Shown: positions 25,411-35,499, numbered from the stretch's first letter. The stretch is 64,000 nucleotides of DNA from an uncultured Peptoniphilaceae bacterium (GCA_943912255.1 CALTTP010000001.1:1-64000); one strand, 5' to 3'. Translations and numbers: made by a program. Notes: generated by a model from the letters alone, not told the origin.

Positions 25411-27933
25411 ATGAAAAAGAAATTGGTAGCTTTGCTATTATCTTTTAGTATAATTGGTTCGACTTTTGTTTCCTATGCACAAGAAGTTGATGATACAGAA
25501 ATAAAAGATGAACCTAAACTAGAAATTAGTAGGCTAGAAGATGAAGAAAAAGCTGAAGAATTAGAAATTTCTGAAATTGTAGAAGATGCACCTGAAGAAA
25601 CAGAAAAGCTAGAAGTGGCACCAGTAGATCCTAATTTCACAAATAAGGAATCTGGAATTAAAGCATCTCCTTTGGAAATTAAAGATGCTGAAGTTAGAAC
25701 TAGAGTTAGATCTGTGTATCCTTCTAGATTTGACTTGAGAAAAGAGGGAAGGGTGACACCAGTAAGAAGCCAAGGGAAAAATGGTTCCTGCTGGGCATTT
25801 GCAACTTATGGAGCTATGGAGTCATACCTTAAATTCTTTGGGGAATTTGATTTTAGTGAAAAACATATGAGAAATACCCATGGTTTTGACTGGGGTATTG
25901 ACGATGGAGGAAATAGGGAAATTGCTGCAGCATATCTTAGTAGAGGAGCAGGTCCTGTATCTGAAGGAGCAGATCCTTATGACCCTCGTTCAGCAGAATC
26001 ACCTGAAAAACTAGATAGAATGTTGGATATAGATCAAATCATATATCTGCCAAATATGGCCAATGCATTTCAAACTGATGATATCAAATGGGCTATTATG
26101 AAATATGGTGGGGTTTATACAACAATTAATAGTTCAGAGTACTATGAAAATAAAAAATACAATTCCTATTACAATCCTGGAGCAGGTATAGCTGACCATG
26201 CGGTAACCATAGTAGGTTGGGATGATGGATTCTCTAGAAATGCATTTACTTCAAAACCTGCAGGAGATGGAGCTTGGATTTGTAAAAACTCTTGGGGAAA
26301 AAATTTCTTAGACAATGGATATTATTATGTGTCTTACTATGATGCCCACTGTGGTAAATCCAATGCAGTATTTGTTCCAAAGGGATTAGATAAAGAAGCT
26401 CATATCTATCAATATGACCCTTTGGGAGCAACTAGATCTGTTGGTTATGGTGGCGAAGGATATATGGCTAATGTGTATACAGCTGAAAGAGATGAGTATT
26501 TAAAGGAAGTTGGAATATTCAATGTAAGTGCTAGAACTAAATACACTATCTATGCTGTAAATAACTTGTCAAAAACCTCTGAATTAGGGGAAAACAAGGT
26601 AGAGATTGCCTCTGGAGTATTAAAATATCCAGGATATTACAATATTAAAACCAATAAGGTAAATATTAAAAAGGGAGAGACTTTTGGAATCGTAGTATAT
26701 TTAGACTCCAGTTCCAATGGATATAGATTCCCGCTTCCTGTAGAAGCTAAGATAAATAGTTTTTCTTCTAAGGCAACAGCTAGTGAAGGTCAATCTTATG
26801 TTTCAGCAAATGGAGAGAGTTGGACTGATTTACTAAATCAATTGCCAGAAGCTAACTTCTGTATAAAGGCGATTACAACAACTGCTACCAATCCAAATTC
26901 GGATATTAAGCCTCCTGCACCTGGACCAACACCAGATCCAGATCCTATTCCAGATCCTGAGGTACCAGATGATGGAACTGTAAAAATTGAACAAATACAA
27001 TTGGCTGAAGGAAATCTTGGTTATATAGATGTTACTAAAAAGGGACAGTTAACTGCTTTAGTAGGTCCTAGTAATAGTACTGAAGAAGTTGAATTTGTTT
27101 CTTCTAAACCAGAAATTTGTGTAGTAGATAAGGAAAAGGGAATTATTTATCCTAGAGATCCAGGAAATGTAAATATAATTGCTAGGTCCAAGTCTAGAAT
27201 GGTTTCTGCGGTGTTTAACTTACAAGTGGTTCCTGCAGGTTTAAAGGTTACTGGTAGGACTGAAGTTCCAATTATTGGTCCAAATGACTATGTTCCGCCA
27301 GAGTCAGATCCTAAGGATCCAAAAACTCCAAAGGTACCAGATACAAATGGTCCACCTATTAGACCTGGAGAGGACATTGTTGCACCTGATGATGGAAAGG
27401 CAAGAGGTCTTTACTTCAATCTTAAAACCAAGAGAGTTTTTGTAAATGAAACCTTTGACTTAGACGAAAATGTAAGTATATATCCAAGTAATGCAGAGAG
27501 AAATTTGCAATTTTATTCCTCTGATAGAAACATTGCCTCAGTGGATGAAAAAGGTATTTTAACAGCACATAAAATAGGTGATGTAGTAATAACTGTTAAG
27601 TCAGATAATGGTTTAACTTCAACTTTAGATGTTAAAGTAGTGACTAATCCTAAAAATGGAGAAGTTGTAATTGAGTCTATGATCAACTCTGGCAGAAGCG
27701 TAGGTATATTCTCTATTAATATGAGAGTTAAGAATGGGGATTTCCCATATAATGGACCTGCAAATATAAAGGTTTCAAGTGGAGATAGAACTCAAAATAG
27801 AGTTGTATATTTTAATCAAGGTTTTGCAACTGTAAAATTCAATGGATTTCACTTTGGAGTTTGGAGAAAAGACTTTGAAGCAACATTAACTGTAAAAGAT
27901 AAATCTCAAACTATTAAATTCGGATTTAATTAA
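25411..27933 (+). CDS. secreted papain-family (C1) protease with lectin-like and Big2-like domains
   Basis: The 840-residue protein has a signal peptide (cut near SYAQE), an acidic pro-region with LEIS, LEVAP and LEIKD motifs, and a C1 peptidase starting about residue 105. The active-site Cys is in GSCWAFATYG, His in DHAVTIVGWDD and Asn in CKNSWGK. A lectin-like domain follows to about 490, then a Pro/Asp linker, two Big2-like domains, and a C-terminal module ending GVWRKDFEATLTV that is shared with the next gene. It is about 60% shorter than the divergent protease and lacks the redox domains. It probably heads an operon with the next two genes (gaps 48 and 12 bases). Confidence 0.88.
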   Translation: MKKKLVALLLSFSIIGSTFVSYAQEVDDTEIKDEPKLEISRLEDEEKAEELEISEIVEDAPEETEKLEVAPVDPNFTNKESGIKASPLEIKDAEVRTRVRSVYPSRFDLRKEGRVTPVRSQGKNGSCWAFATYGAMESYLKFFGEFDFSEKHMRNTHGFDWGIDDGGNREIAAAYLSRGAGPVSEGADPYDPRSAESPEKLDRMLDIDQIIYLPNMANAFQTDDIKWAIMKYGGVYTTINSSEYYENKKYNSYYNPGAGIADHAVTIVGWDDGFSRNAFTSKPAGDGAWICKNSWGKNFLDNGYYYVSYYDAHCGKSNAVFVPKGLDKEAHIYQYDPLGATRSVGYGGEGYMANVYTAERDEYLKEVGIFNVSARTKYTIYAVNNLSKTSELGENKVEIASGVLKYPGYYNIKTNKVNIKKGETFGIVVYLDSSSNGYRFPLPVEAKINSFSSKATASEGQSYVSANGESWTDLLNQLPEANFCIKAITTTATNPNSDIKPPAPGPTPDPDPIPDPEVPDDGTVKIEQIQLAEGNLGYIDVTKKGQLTALVGPSNSTEEVEFVSSKPEICVVDKEKGIIYPRDPGNVNIIARSKSRMVSAVFNLQVVPAGLKVTGRTEVPIIGPNDYVPPESDPKDPKTPKVPDTNGPPIRPGEDIVAPDDGKARGLYFNLKTKRVFVNETFDLDENVSIYPSNAERNLQFYSSDRNIASVDEKGILTAHKIGDVVITVKSDNGLTSTLDVKVVTNPKNGEVVIESMINSGRSVGIFSINMRVKNGDFPYNGPANIKVSSGDRTQNRVVYFNQGFATVKFNGFHFGVWRKDFEATLTVKDKSQTIKFGFN

Positions 27934-27981
27934 GCCATTAAATAGTTTAACTATTTAAAATAAAAAATGGGGAGGAAAGTT

Positions 27982-29814
27982 ATGGGTAAAAAAGTGCTAT
28001 CAGCAGTATTGGCACTAGCTATGGTAGTTACTTCTGTTGCTCCTGCTTATGCCTCAACCGGTCTTATACAAGATACTTCAGAACCGGAAGAAAAATTGGA
28101 GTATAGTTCAAATGAATTTGAAATTGCTCCTCTTCCTGAAGATGAAGAAAAACCGGAAGAAGATAAGCTTGAGATATCACCGCTACCGGAAGAAGAAAAT
28201 TCAGAAGAAATTGTAGATGAAGTACCTAAGTTGGAAGTTGCAGAGATGAGAAGCAACTTACAACAAGCCGTTAGAGCTGTACGTGGGATTGAACCTGAAA
28301 ATGAAAAAGAAAGGGAAGTTCTAACTAAGTACAATGAAGCAGTTTATGAACTTGATACACAAATCAATCTTTACGAAAGTTCTTTAAACAGACCGGCTGG
28401 GTCAGTTCAAGGTATTGAAGAGATCATTGATGTTCAAACTATACCTGCAAGAATCCAATTGATGATTAGAATTGGTAGAGCTATTAGATTTGGAACTACA
28501 GATTTATCCAACAAGGTAGTTGCTGCTCACACAAAGTTAACAGAGTATATTTTGGTGGGAATCTTATATGTTCTAAATCCATTTGCTTCAAATGATCAAA
28601 TTATGGAATATATCAATTCATGGGAACCGTTAGAACAAGAATTGTTATCATTCCCAGATTTACAACCTCATGATATTGCAACTATCTATAAGAAAGCTGG
28701 AGTATCTAGAGAAGTAAGAGAAGCTAACAAGGTTAGAAGATCTGCTATGAGAGGTTACAAGAATTTCTCAGCAAAATACTTACAAAAAGTTATTGCAGAT
28801 ACCAATAGTATGCTTTTCAGAATTACAGTTACTTGTGGCGAATTAGACGAACAAGTAGAAGTTTTACATGAGGCTATGGAAAGAATTACTGGTCCTAAAA
28901 TCAGAGTTGAAAGAATAGAATTTATGGAAGGAACCACTGGTTATATTCACGTTGACGAAAGAACAAGAATAAGACCTGTTGTTTTCCCTGATGAAGTTAA
29001 AAACAAAGATGTAATTCTATACTCTTCAAATTCTTACGTAGCTAGAGTTAGCGGTGGTGAAATTGTTCCTATTAAACCAGGATCTGTAAAGATTATGGCA
29101 GTGTCTTTAGACAATGCTGTTAAAAAGTCTTTTGACTTGATAATTACAGAACCAGGTGCAGTATTAACAGGTGTTCCTAAACTTATCTCTACAGGACATA
29201 ACGCTGTTGATCCAAATCATACTGACGGAGAAAATAGTACTATCAAACCACTTCCAGTGGCAAAGATGGAAAAGGTGATTACTTCTATAAACTTTAATGT
29301 AAGAGATATTAAAATCGACTTAGATGAAACTTATAGTTTAAAAGAAGTTACTTTACCACTTCCAACTGATGCAGTTAATAAGACTTTGGAATATGCAGTA
29401 GAAGATGAATCCATTGCGAAAATATCTGATGAGGGAGTTGTTACTCCACTTAAGGCTGGAAGTACAAAATTAGTTGCTCAATCAGAATCTGGAGCAATCA
29501 ACGGAATCAATCTTACTATAGTTGATAAGAATCACACTGATGACTATGAAATCAGCTCTATAGATCTTACAGACAAAGTAGCAGGGGTATTTAGAGTTCA
29601 AGTAAAAGCAAGTAAAAACGGAGCAGCTTATACTGGACCCGCTAAATTAACTATTTCCAGCGGAGATAGAACTATAGACAAAGATTTCTATTTCGAAAGA
29701 GGAATTGCAGAAATTAAATTTACAGGTTTTGACTTTGGAGTTTGGAGAAAAGACTTTAAAGGAACTGTAAAAGTTGGAAATATCGAAAAACAATTCGAAC
29801 AAATTATTAAATAG
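27982..29814 (+). CDS. secreted protein: LEIS repeats, helical domain, Big2-like domains, GVWRKDF module
   Basis: The 610-residue product starts at ATG 27982 behind GGGGAGGA; an ATG at 27967 overlaps that RBS and is unlikely. After a signal peptide (to about YAST) come FEIAPLPE and LEISPLPEE motifs. A helical domain (about 75-305) with VQTIPARIQLMIRIGRAIRFGTT is paralogous to the downstream protein. Two Big2-like domains follow, and a C-terminal module with ISSGDRT and FGVWRKDF is like that of the protease upstream. No catalytic motif is recognised. It may be a structural or substrate-like partner of the proteases. Confidence 0.75.
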   Translation: MGKKVLSAVLALAMVVTSVAPAYASTGLIQDTSEPEEKLEYSSNEFEIAPLPEDEEKPEEDKLEISPLPEEENSEEIVDEVPKLEVAEMRSNLQQAVRAVRGIEPENEKEREVLTKYNEAVYELDTQINLYESSLNRPAGSVQGIEEIIDVQTIPARIQLMIRIGRAIRFGTTDLSNKVVAAHTKLTEYILVGILYVLNPFASNDQIMEYINSWEPLEQELLSFPDLQPHDIATIYKKAGVSREVREANKVRRSAMRGYKNFSAKYLQKVIADTNSMLFRITVTCGELDEQVEVLHEAMERITGPKIRVERIEFMEGTTGYIHVDERTRIRPVVFPDEVKNKDVILYSSNSYVARVSGGEIVPIKPGSVKIMAVSLDNAVKKSFDLIITEPGAVLTGVPKLISTGHNAVDPNHTDGENSTIKPLPVAKMEKVITSINFNVRDIKIDLDETYSLKEVTLPLPTDAVNKTLEYAVEDESIAKISDEGVVTPLKAGSTKLVAQSESGAINGINLTIVDKNHTDDYEISSIDLTDKVAGVFRVQVKASKNGAAYTGPAKLTISSGDRTIDKDFYFERGIAEIKFTGFDFGVWRKDFKGTVKVGNIEKQFEQIIK

Positions 29815-29826
29815 GAGGAAATTTAA

Positions 29827-30957
29827 GTGAAAAAGTTAATCTCAGGAGTATTAGCCTTTGCTATTACTTTTGGAGCAGTAGCTCCTTCAATTGCATTAGC
29901 AAGTGAAAAAGAAGAAAATTCAGTTGCTGTAGAAGAAAAATTGGAAATCTCTGAAGAAAGATTTGGAGAGGAAGAAGTTAAGGAAGAAGCTGAAGAAGAA
30001 AAAACAGTTGCTGAAGAAGAAGAGTTGGAAATCTCCGAAAAAAGAGTTGGAGAACACGGAATCATAGAAGACGCTGAACAAGAAACAGCTATTCTTGAAA
30101 TTGCAGAATATGATGAATTCAAAAGACAACTTCAAGGTTACAGAGATGATGTTGAGAATTTAGAAACACATAATGAAACACAAGAAAAAATGAAAGCTGA
30201 ATTCGATGAAAAAACTCTTGAAATCGAAGGAAATATCGATAAGATGTCTGTTGGAGCAGTAGGATTTGCTGACATTTACGATTTACAATCCATTCCTCAA
30301 AGACTTATGTTAGTAGGAAGACTTGGAGTTGCTATAAGATTTGCAACTACTGAATTAAGATATAAGGTAGATGCTGCTCACACTGAAATTGCTGAATATA
30401 TCTTCCAAGGTTTAGTAATTGCAGCTAGTCCATTCCATACTATTGAAGATATGAAGACTCATATGGCTGAATTTGAAGTTCTTAAACAAAAATTATTAGG
30501 CTACCCTGACATTGGTTTACATGATGCAGCAAATCTATATGTTAGATCTGATTTAGATACTTTACTTCACAAAGCTAGATTTGCTAAATACAATGATTTA
30601 AAAGATAAGTCTACTGATGTAATTAAAGATCTAGATAGAGAAATTGCTAGAATTACAAATGAAAGATTAAAACCACAAAGAACTGTTGCAGAAATTTATC
30701 AATTAACTGATGAATTAAATCAAGCTATGATGATTGCAATAAATAGTCAAGATTTCAGAGCTAAGAACTATGAAATAAAAGAAGTTAAGAGACTTAGAGC
30801 AGAAGCTAGAAGAGCAAAGAGACATGGCGACAGAAGAATGGAATTAGCTGAAGCTATTGATAGGACAAATGAAGAAATGTTAAAGACTAGACCTTCTCAA
30901 CCAGTATTGAGAGATTTAATAGCTAACTTTAACGCTTTATTATACAATCAAAGATAA
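29827..30957 (+). CDS. secreted helical protein with LEIS motifs
   Basis: The 376-residue product begins at GTG 29827 after AGGAGGAAA. A signal peptide (to about ALAS) is followed by KLEISEERFGEEE, ELEISEKRVGE and ILEIAEY. A long helical domain contains LQSIPQRLMLVGRLGVAIRFATTELRYK, clearly paralogous to the helical domain of the preceding protein, then a basic coiled tail. The Big2-like and GVWRKDF modules are absent. It is the last gene of the operon, closed by a terminator. I recognise no known family. Confidence 0.75.
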   Translation: MKKLISGVLAFAITFGAVAPSIALASEKEENSVAVEEKLEISEERFGEEEVKEEAEEEKTVAEEEELEISEKRVGEHGIIEDAEQETAILEIAEYDEFKRQLQGYRDDVENLETHNETQEKMKAEFDEKTLEIEGNIDKMSVGAVGFADIYDLQSIPQRLMLVGRLGVAIRFATTELRYKVDAAHTEIAEYIFQGLVIAASPFHTIEDMKTHMAEFEVLKQKLLGYPDIGLHDAANLYVRSDLDTLLHKARFAKYNDLKDKSTDVIKDLDREIARITNERLKPQRTVAEIYQLTDELNQAMMIAINSQDFRAKNYEIKEVKRLRAEARRAKRHGDRRMELAEAIDRTNEEMLKTRPSQPVLRDLIANFNALLYNQR

Positions 30958-30973
30958 TTGTGCTAAAATTATA

Positions 30974-31007
30974 AAAAATCGCTAGAGCAAACTTTAGCGG
31001 TTTTTTT
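30974..31007 (+). terminator. rho-independent terminator, surface protein operon
   Basis: AAAATCGCTA pairs with TTAGCGGTTTTT over a nine-base loop and runs into seven T. Confidence 0.85.
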
Positions 31008-31333
31008 AGTGGGAAAAAGTAAGATAAATTTAGATAAAATTCTAGTATTTTACCTGGACTATATTTTAATGTAGGAACTAATTAAACCAGGGTTATAAAA
31101 AGTGGAAAGGAAAATTAAAATGAAAATCATTATTAAATAAATGGGCCAAATATTTACATAGAAATTAGATAGTTTAATCATTCTCCAGTATATTACATAG
31201 ACAACTGGAATTTGTAGAGAATACATTTAACAAAACCCTACAAACTTTATACAGAGATTTAACTTATTTCCAAAATCGAATTAATACTTAGCCTATAAGA
31301 TTGAACTGTACTAAAATCTTGAGGAGGTATTTT
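31008..31333. other. upstream region of the PHP-CWB2 gene
   Basis: About 325 AT-rich bases with no gene. No confident promoter was found. GAGGAGGT at 31321-31328 is the RBS of the next gene. Confidence 0.5.
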
Positions 31334-34300
31334 ATGAAGTTATTAAAAAAATCCATGGCTGCTCTTTTAGCTATGGCTATGATACTTGGGAGTTTAATTC
31401 CAGGGCTAAACCTAAACACTCAAGTGTCAGCTGCTGGTAAAAAGAGGGTTGAAATCTCTAACCCTTATAGTACTGTAGATTGGGATAAATTTGATCAATA
31501 TAAGGCAAATTTCCATTCCCATACTACAGAATCAGATGGTAAAAATGAACCTTTTGAAATGATCGAAGAGCATTATAGACAAGGCTACGATATTGTTGCT
31601 ATTACCGATCACAATCATAAGTTTACAGACATTGCTAGAACAGATACTACTAAAGAGTATGTTTCAGAAGAAAGAAAAGCTGAAATGGAAGCTGGTGTTG
31701 GTAGAGATGGTAGAAAGATAGTTTTTATTCCTTATTGTAATGAACATTCTTCTCATGACCATTTGAATTCTTTTTGGACGGATACTCCTTTAAATACTAC
31801 TGGAGCAATATTGGAAGGTTCAATCGATAAGGCTCAAGGTTTAGGTGGTATAACACATATTAACCATCCAGGTAGATATACTGGTGGAGATAATACTGCC
31901 AATAACGGAGCAGATGGAGAAGCTGCTTCAAATGATCCTAAACATATCAACATGTACTTAGATTTATTTAACAAATATGACTCTCTAGTTGGAATGGAAA
32001 TCATCAACAAAAAGGATGGAGATTCCTATTCCGACAGAATCCTTTGGGACAACTTACTTAAAGAGTCAATGCCAAAAAGACCTATTTGGGGTTTTTCAAA
32101 TGATGACAACCATTCAATAGCAAATACAGGATTTAGTTACAATATGATGCTACTTCCAGAAAATAACGAAGAAAATATTCGTTATTCCATGGAAAATGGT
32201 ACTTTCTATGCTGTGGCTAAGGTATGTCATAGGGAGTTGGGAGATGATTTTGAAGCTAAGGGTGAAACTCCTAAGATAACCAATATCTCTGTAAACAAAT
32301 TTAAAAGCATTATTAAAATTGATGCCGAAAATTATAATAAGATTCAATGGATTGCAGATGGTAAAGTAATTGGCGAAGGTAATAGTATTGACTTACTTGA
32401 AAATGTAGATAAGATAAAGGGATATGTTAGAGCTAATATCATCGGGGATGGAGGAATTGCCTTTACTCAACCTTTTGGTCTAAAAGTTGTAGAAGAAAAT
32501 GGACCTATAATTAACCCATATAGCGATGTGGACTGGGCTAAATTTAACCAATACAAGGCAAACTTCCACTCCCATACTACAGAGTCTGACGGTGGAAATT
32601 CACCTGTGGAAATGATAGAACATCACTATAAACTAGGTTATGACGTAATTGCCATGACTGACCATAACCATCTTTTCACTGCTATTGATAGAACTGACAG
32701 AGAGAAAGAGTATGTTACTTCCGAGAGAAGGGCTGAAATGGAAGCTGGTGTTGGTAGAGAGGGAAGAGGAATTTATTTTATAGAAAATTCTGAAGAACAA
32801 TCTAGACATGACCACGTGAACACCTTCTGGACTGAATATACAAACCCAGAAAAGGGAGCCAATATGGAAGAGTCCATTAAACAAGCTCATGAATTAGGTG
32901 GAATTTCTCATATTAACCACCCTGGAAGATATACTGGCGGGGTTTATGATCAAGATGATGGTTCCTATGGAAAAATGGTTTCAAGTGCTCCTGCAACAAT
33001 TTCAAAGTATATGAACTTCTTTAACAAATATGACTCTCTAGTGGGTATGGAAATTATCAACAAGAAAGACGGAGACTCATACTCTGACAGAATTCTTTGG
33101 GATAACCTACTTTCAGTTTCCATGCCAAATAGACCTATCTGGGGATTCTCCAATGATGACAACCACTCTATTAAAGCTACAGGATATAGCTTCAATATGC
33201 TATTAATGCCTGAAAATACACCAGAAGAAACTAGATATGCAATGGAAAGTGGTAATTTCTACGCTGTTGCTAAGGTTTCTAGAAGGGAGTTGGGAAAAGA
33301 CTTTAAAGCTGAAGGACCTACTCCTACAATTACAAATATCTCTGTAGATCAAGACAAATTAAGCATTACAATCGATGCGGAAAATACAGATAAAATCCAA
33401 TGGATAGCAGATGGTGAAGTAATTGCAGAAGGAAAGACATTAAACCTTAACGACCACAAGGGGCAAATTTTCAACTATGTAAGAGCAAACCTAATTGGTA
33501 AGGGTGGCATTGCCTTTACTCAACCATTTGGTACTGAAATAGGTTCAGTAAAACCTGTTGAATTTGTTGAACTATTCCTTGATTCAGACGATTATGAATT
33601 AGATTCTTCTTTAGATGAAAAGGCAACTTTAGACGTTTTCGGAAGAGATACTAAGTTTGAAGAAGTATCTATAGATTTAAAAGATGTTAAATTCCATGTT
33701 GAAGATGAAACTGTTGTAAAGGTAGATGAAAAAGGAGAAGTTACAATTGTTACTAAACCTGAAGATAAATCTTCTACTAAGATATATGCAACTGCAACGA
33801 TAGATGGAAAAGAATATAAGTCAAATACAATTGACATAACTGTAAAAACTCCTTACGAACTTCCTAAGGGAGCAGATATATATGCAATCAATAATGGAAA
33901 TGATGACGTTGAAGAAAATTTAGATACTGGTAGTATGTATATGGATTCTTCTGACCTAGAAATTGCATATGACGGAGATGTAAGACAGGAAATAGGTCTA
34001 AGATTCAATGATATCAAAATTCCTTCTGGAAAGAAATTAAAGGAAGCTTTTGTACAATTTGCAACAGATGAGACTAAATCTTCTAAAAATGTTGATCCAT
34101 TCAATGTTAAAATATCCGGGGAATTGACAGCTAACTCTAAGGAATTTATCAAAGAAGATAAGAATGTTTCTTCTAGAACCCATACTAAAGCAGAAGTAGT
34201 ATGGAAGGATATTCCTAAGTGGACAATGGAAGGAGAAGCTGGTAAAGCTCAAAGGACTCCAGACCTAAGTTCAATAATTAAAGAAATAATTGGACAAAAG

Positions 34301-35368
34301 GATTTTAAATCTGGTAATAGTCTATCCATCTTCCTTTCTGGAGAAGGGGTTAGATGCGCCGATGCATATGAAGATGATAATGCAGTTCCTGCAAAATTAG
34401 TACTTGTATTTGAAGTGGAAGAGACAACAAAGCCTTCAAAACCTAACTATCCAGGAGTTCCAAAGGATCCTACAAATCCAACAGATTCTACTAAGCCTAC
34501 TGCACCATCTGATGTGAAAGTTGAAACTGATAGAATCAAGGGACAAGATAGATATGAAACTGCTATTGAAATAAGTAAAAAGACCTTCAATAAAGCTGAA
34601 AATGTAATAATTGCCTCTGGAGCAGATTATCCTGACGCTTTGACAGCTTCTGTACTTGCTGGAATGAAAAATGGACCAGTTCTATTGGTAAATCAAGAAT
34701 CTTTAAACTCTGTAATAAAAGAATTGGAAAGATTAGGCACTAAGAATATTACAGTAGTTGGTGGTAAGGACTCTGTTTCTAAAGATATTGAAGGTAAATT
34801 AGCTAGTTCTTACAAAGTGGAAAGAGTTTATGGAAAAGACAGATACGAAACAGCTAAGAAAATCTATGAGTTGGTAATTGCCCTTGGTGGTAATAAGGAA
34901 CAAGTAATAGTTGCCGATGGTAGAAACTATCCTGACGCCCTTGCAGCTGGTAGCTATGGCGCAAAGAGTAAAACACCTATTATTCTAGCTAAAGGTGATA
35001 TCATTCCATCAATGTCCAACCTTCCTAAAAAGGCAATAATCGTTGGTGGAAAGACTTCTGTAGGTTTAGGAATTGACGGTCTATTCAGTAGCTCTGAAAG
35101 ATTAGCAGGCAAGGATAGATATGAGACTTCAGTATTAGTAGCTAAGAAGTTCTTCCCAGAATCTAAGACAGTTATACTAGCTAGTGGACAAGTTTATGCC
35201 GATGCATTAACTGCATCTGTACTTGGAAGCACTAACAATTATCCAATAGTTTTATCTAAAAAGAACAACTTAGAAAAATCTGTACAAGATTACCTAAATG
35301 AAAATAAGATAGAGAAAGTTTTAATAGTTGGTGGTAGATCAACAATTTCAACTATCCTTGGAAAGTAA
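31334..35368 (+). CDS. S-layer-type surface protein: duplicated PHP domain, jelly-roll-like domain, three CWB2 repeats
   Basis: The 1344-residue product starts at ATG 31334 after GAGGAGGT; an in-frame ATG at 31301 lacks an RBS. A signal peptide (to about VSAAG) is followed by two PHP-type phosphoesterase domains, each opening NFHSHTTESDG (near residues 58 and 409) and keeping TDHNH and a later HINHPGRYTGG. The copies are close to identical in many stretches. A Big-like strand region, a jelly-roll-like domain (about 845-1035) and three CWB2 repeats (about 1064-1344, motif GxDRYETA) follow. CWB2 repeats bind secondary wall polymers. It is probably a surface-bound metal-dependent phosphoesterase. 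Confidence 0.85.
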   Translation: MKLLKKSMAALLAMAMILGSLIPGLNLNTQVSAAGKKRVEISNPYSTVDWDKFDQYKANFHSHTTESDGKNEPFEMIEEHYRQGYDIVAITDHNHKFTDIARTDTTKEYVSEERKAEMEAGVGRDGRKIVFIPYCNEHSSHDHLNSFWTDTPLNTTGAILEGSIDKAQGLGGITHINHPGRYTGGDNTANNGADGEAASNDPKHINMYLDLFNKYDSLVGMEIINKKDGDSYSDRILWDNLLKESMPKRPIWGFSNDDNHSIANTGFSYNMMLLPENNEENIRYSMENGTFYAVAKVCHRELGDDFEAKGETPKITNISVNKFKSIIKIDAENYNKIQWIADGKVIGEGNSIDLLENVDKIKGYVRANIIGDGGIAFTQPFGLKVVEENGPIINPYSDVDWAKFNQYKANFHSHTTESDGGNSPVEMIEHHYKLGYDVIAMTDHNHLFTAIDRTDREKEYVTSERRAEMEAGVGREGRGIYFIENSEEQSRHDHVNTFWTEYTNPEKGANMEESIKQAHELGGISHINHPGRYTGGVYDQDDGSYGKMVSSAPATISKYMNFFNKYDSLVGMEIINKKDGDSYSDRILWDNLLSVSMPNRPIWGFSNDDNHSIKATGYSFNMLLMPENTPEETRYAMESGNFYAVAKVSRRELGKDFKAEGPTPTITNISVDQDKLSITIDAENTDKIQWIADGEVIAEGKTLNLNDHKGQIFNYVRANLIGKGGIAFTQPFGTEIGSVKPVEFVELFLDSDDYELDSSLDEKATLDVFGRDTKFEEVSIDLKDVKFHVEDETVVKVDEKGEVTIVTKPEDKSSTKIYATATIDGKEYKSNTIDITVKTPYELPKGADIYAINNGNDDVEENLDTGSMYMDSSDLEIAYDGDVRQEIGLRFNDIKIPSGKKLKEAFVQFATDETKSSKNVDPFNVKISGELTANSKEFIKEDKNVSSRTHTKAEVVWKDIPKWTMEGEAGKAQRTPDLSSIIKEIIGQKDFKSGNSLSIFLSGEGVRCADAYEDDNAVPAKLVLVFEVEETTKPSKPNYPGVPKDPTNPTDSTKPTAPSDVKVETDRIKGQDRYETAIEISKKTFNKAENVIIASGADYPDALTASVLAGMKNGPVLLVNQESLNSVIKELERLGTKNITVVGGKDSVSKDIEGKLASSYKVERVYGKDRYETAKKIYELVIALGGNKEQVIVADGRNYPDALAAGSYGAKSKTPIILAKGDIIPSMSNLPKKAIIVGGKTSVGLGIDGLFSSSERLAGKDRYETSVLVAKKFFPESKTVILASGQVYADALTASVLGSTNNYPIVLSKKNNLEKSVQDYLNENKIEKVLIVGGRSTISTILGK

Positions 35369-35378
35369 GACAAAATAA

Positions 35379-35413
35379 GAAAGAACGTCCTAGGTCATAG
35401 GGCGTTCTTTTTT
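35379..35413 (+). terminator. rho-independent terminator, PHP-CWB2 gene
   Basis: AAGAACGTCCTA and TAGGGCGTTCTT pair around a five-base loop, followed by a T run. Confidence 0.85.
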
Positions 35414-35499
35414 AATGCCAAGCACTGAGATTTATCTAAACATTAAAAATCTGTATTATTTTAAAATGAGTGTTTGGTCTATTTATTACTTTAGTTTAG

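Noticed and set aside
31334..35368. PHP domains as part of a DNA polymerase
   Set aside because: The protein has a signal peptide and wall-binding repeats and no polymerase motifs.
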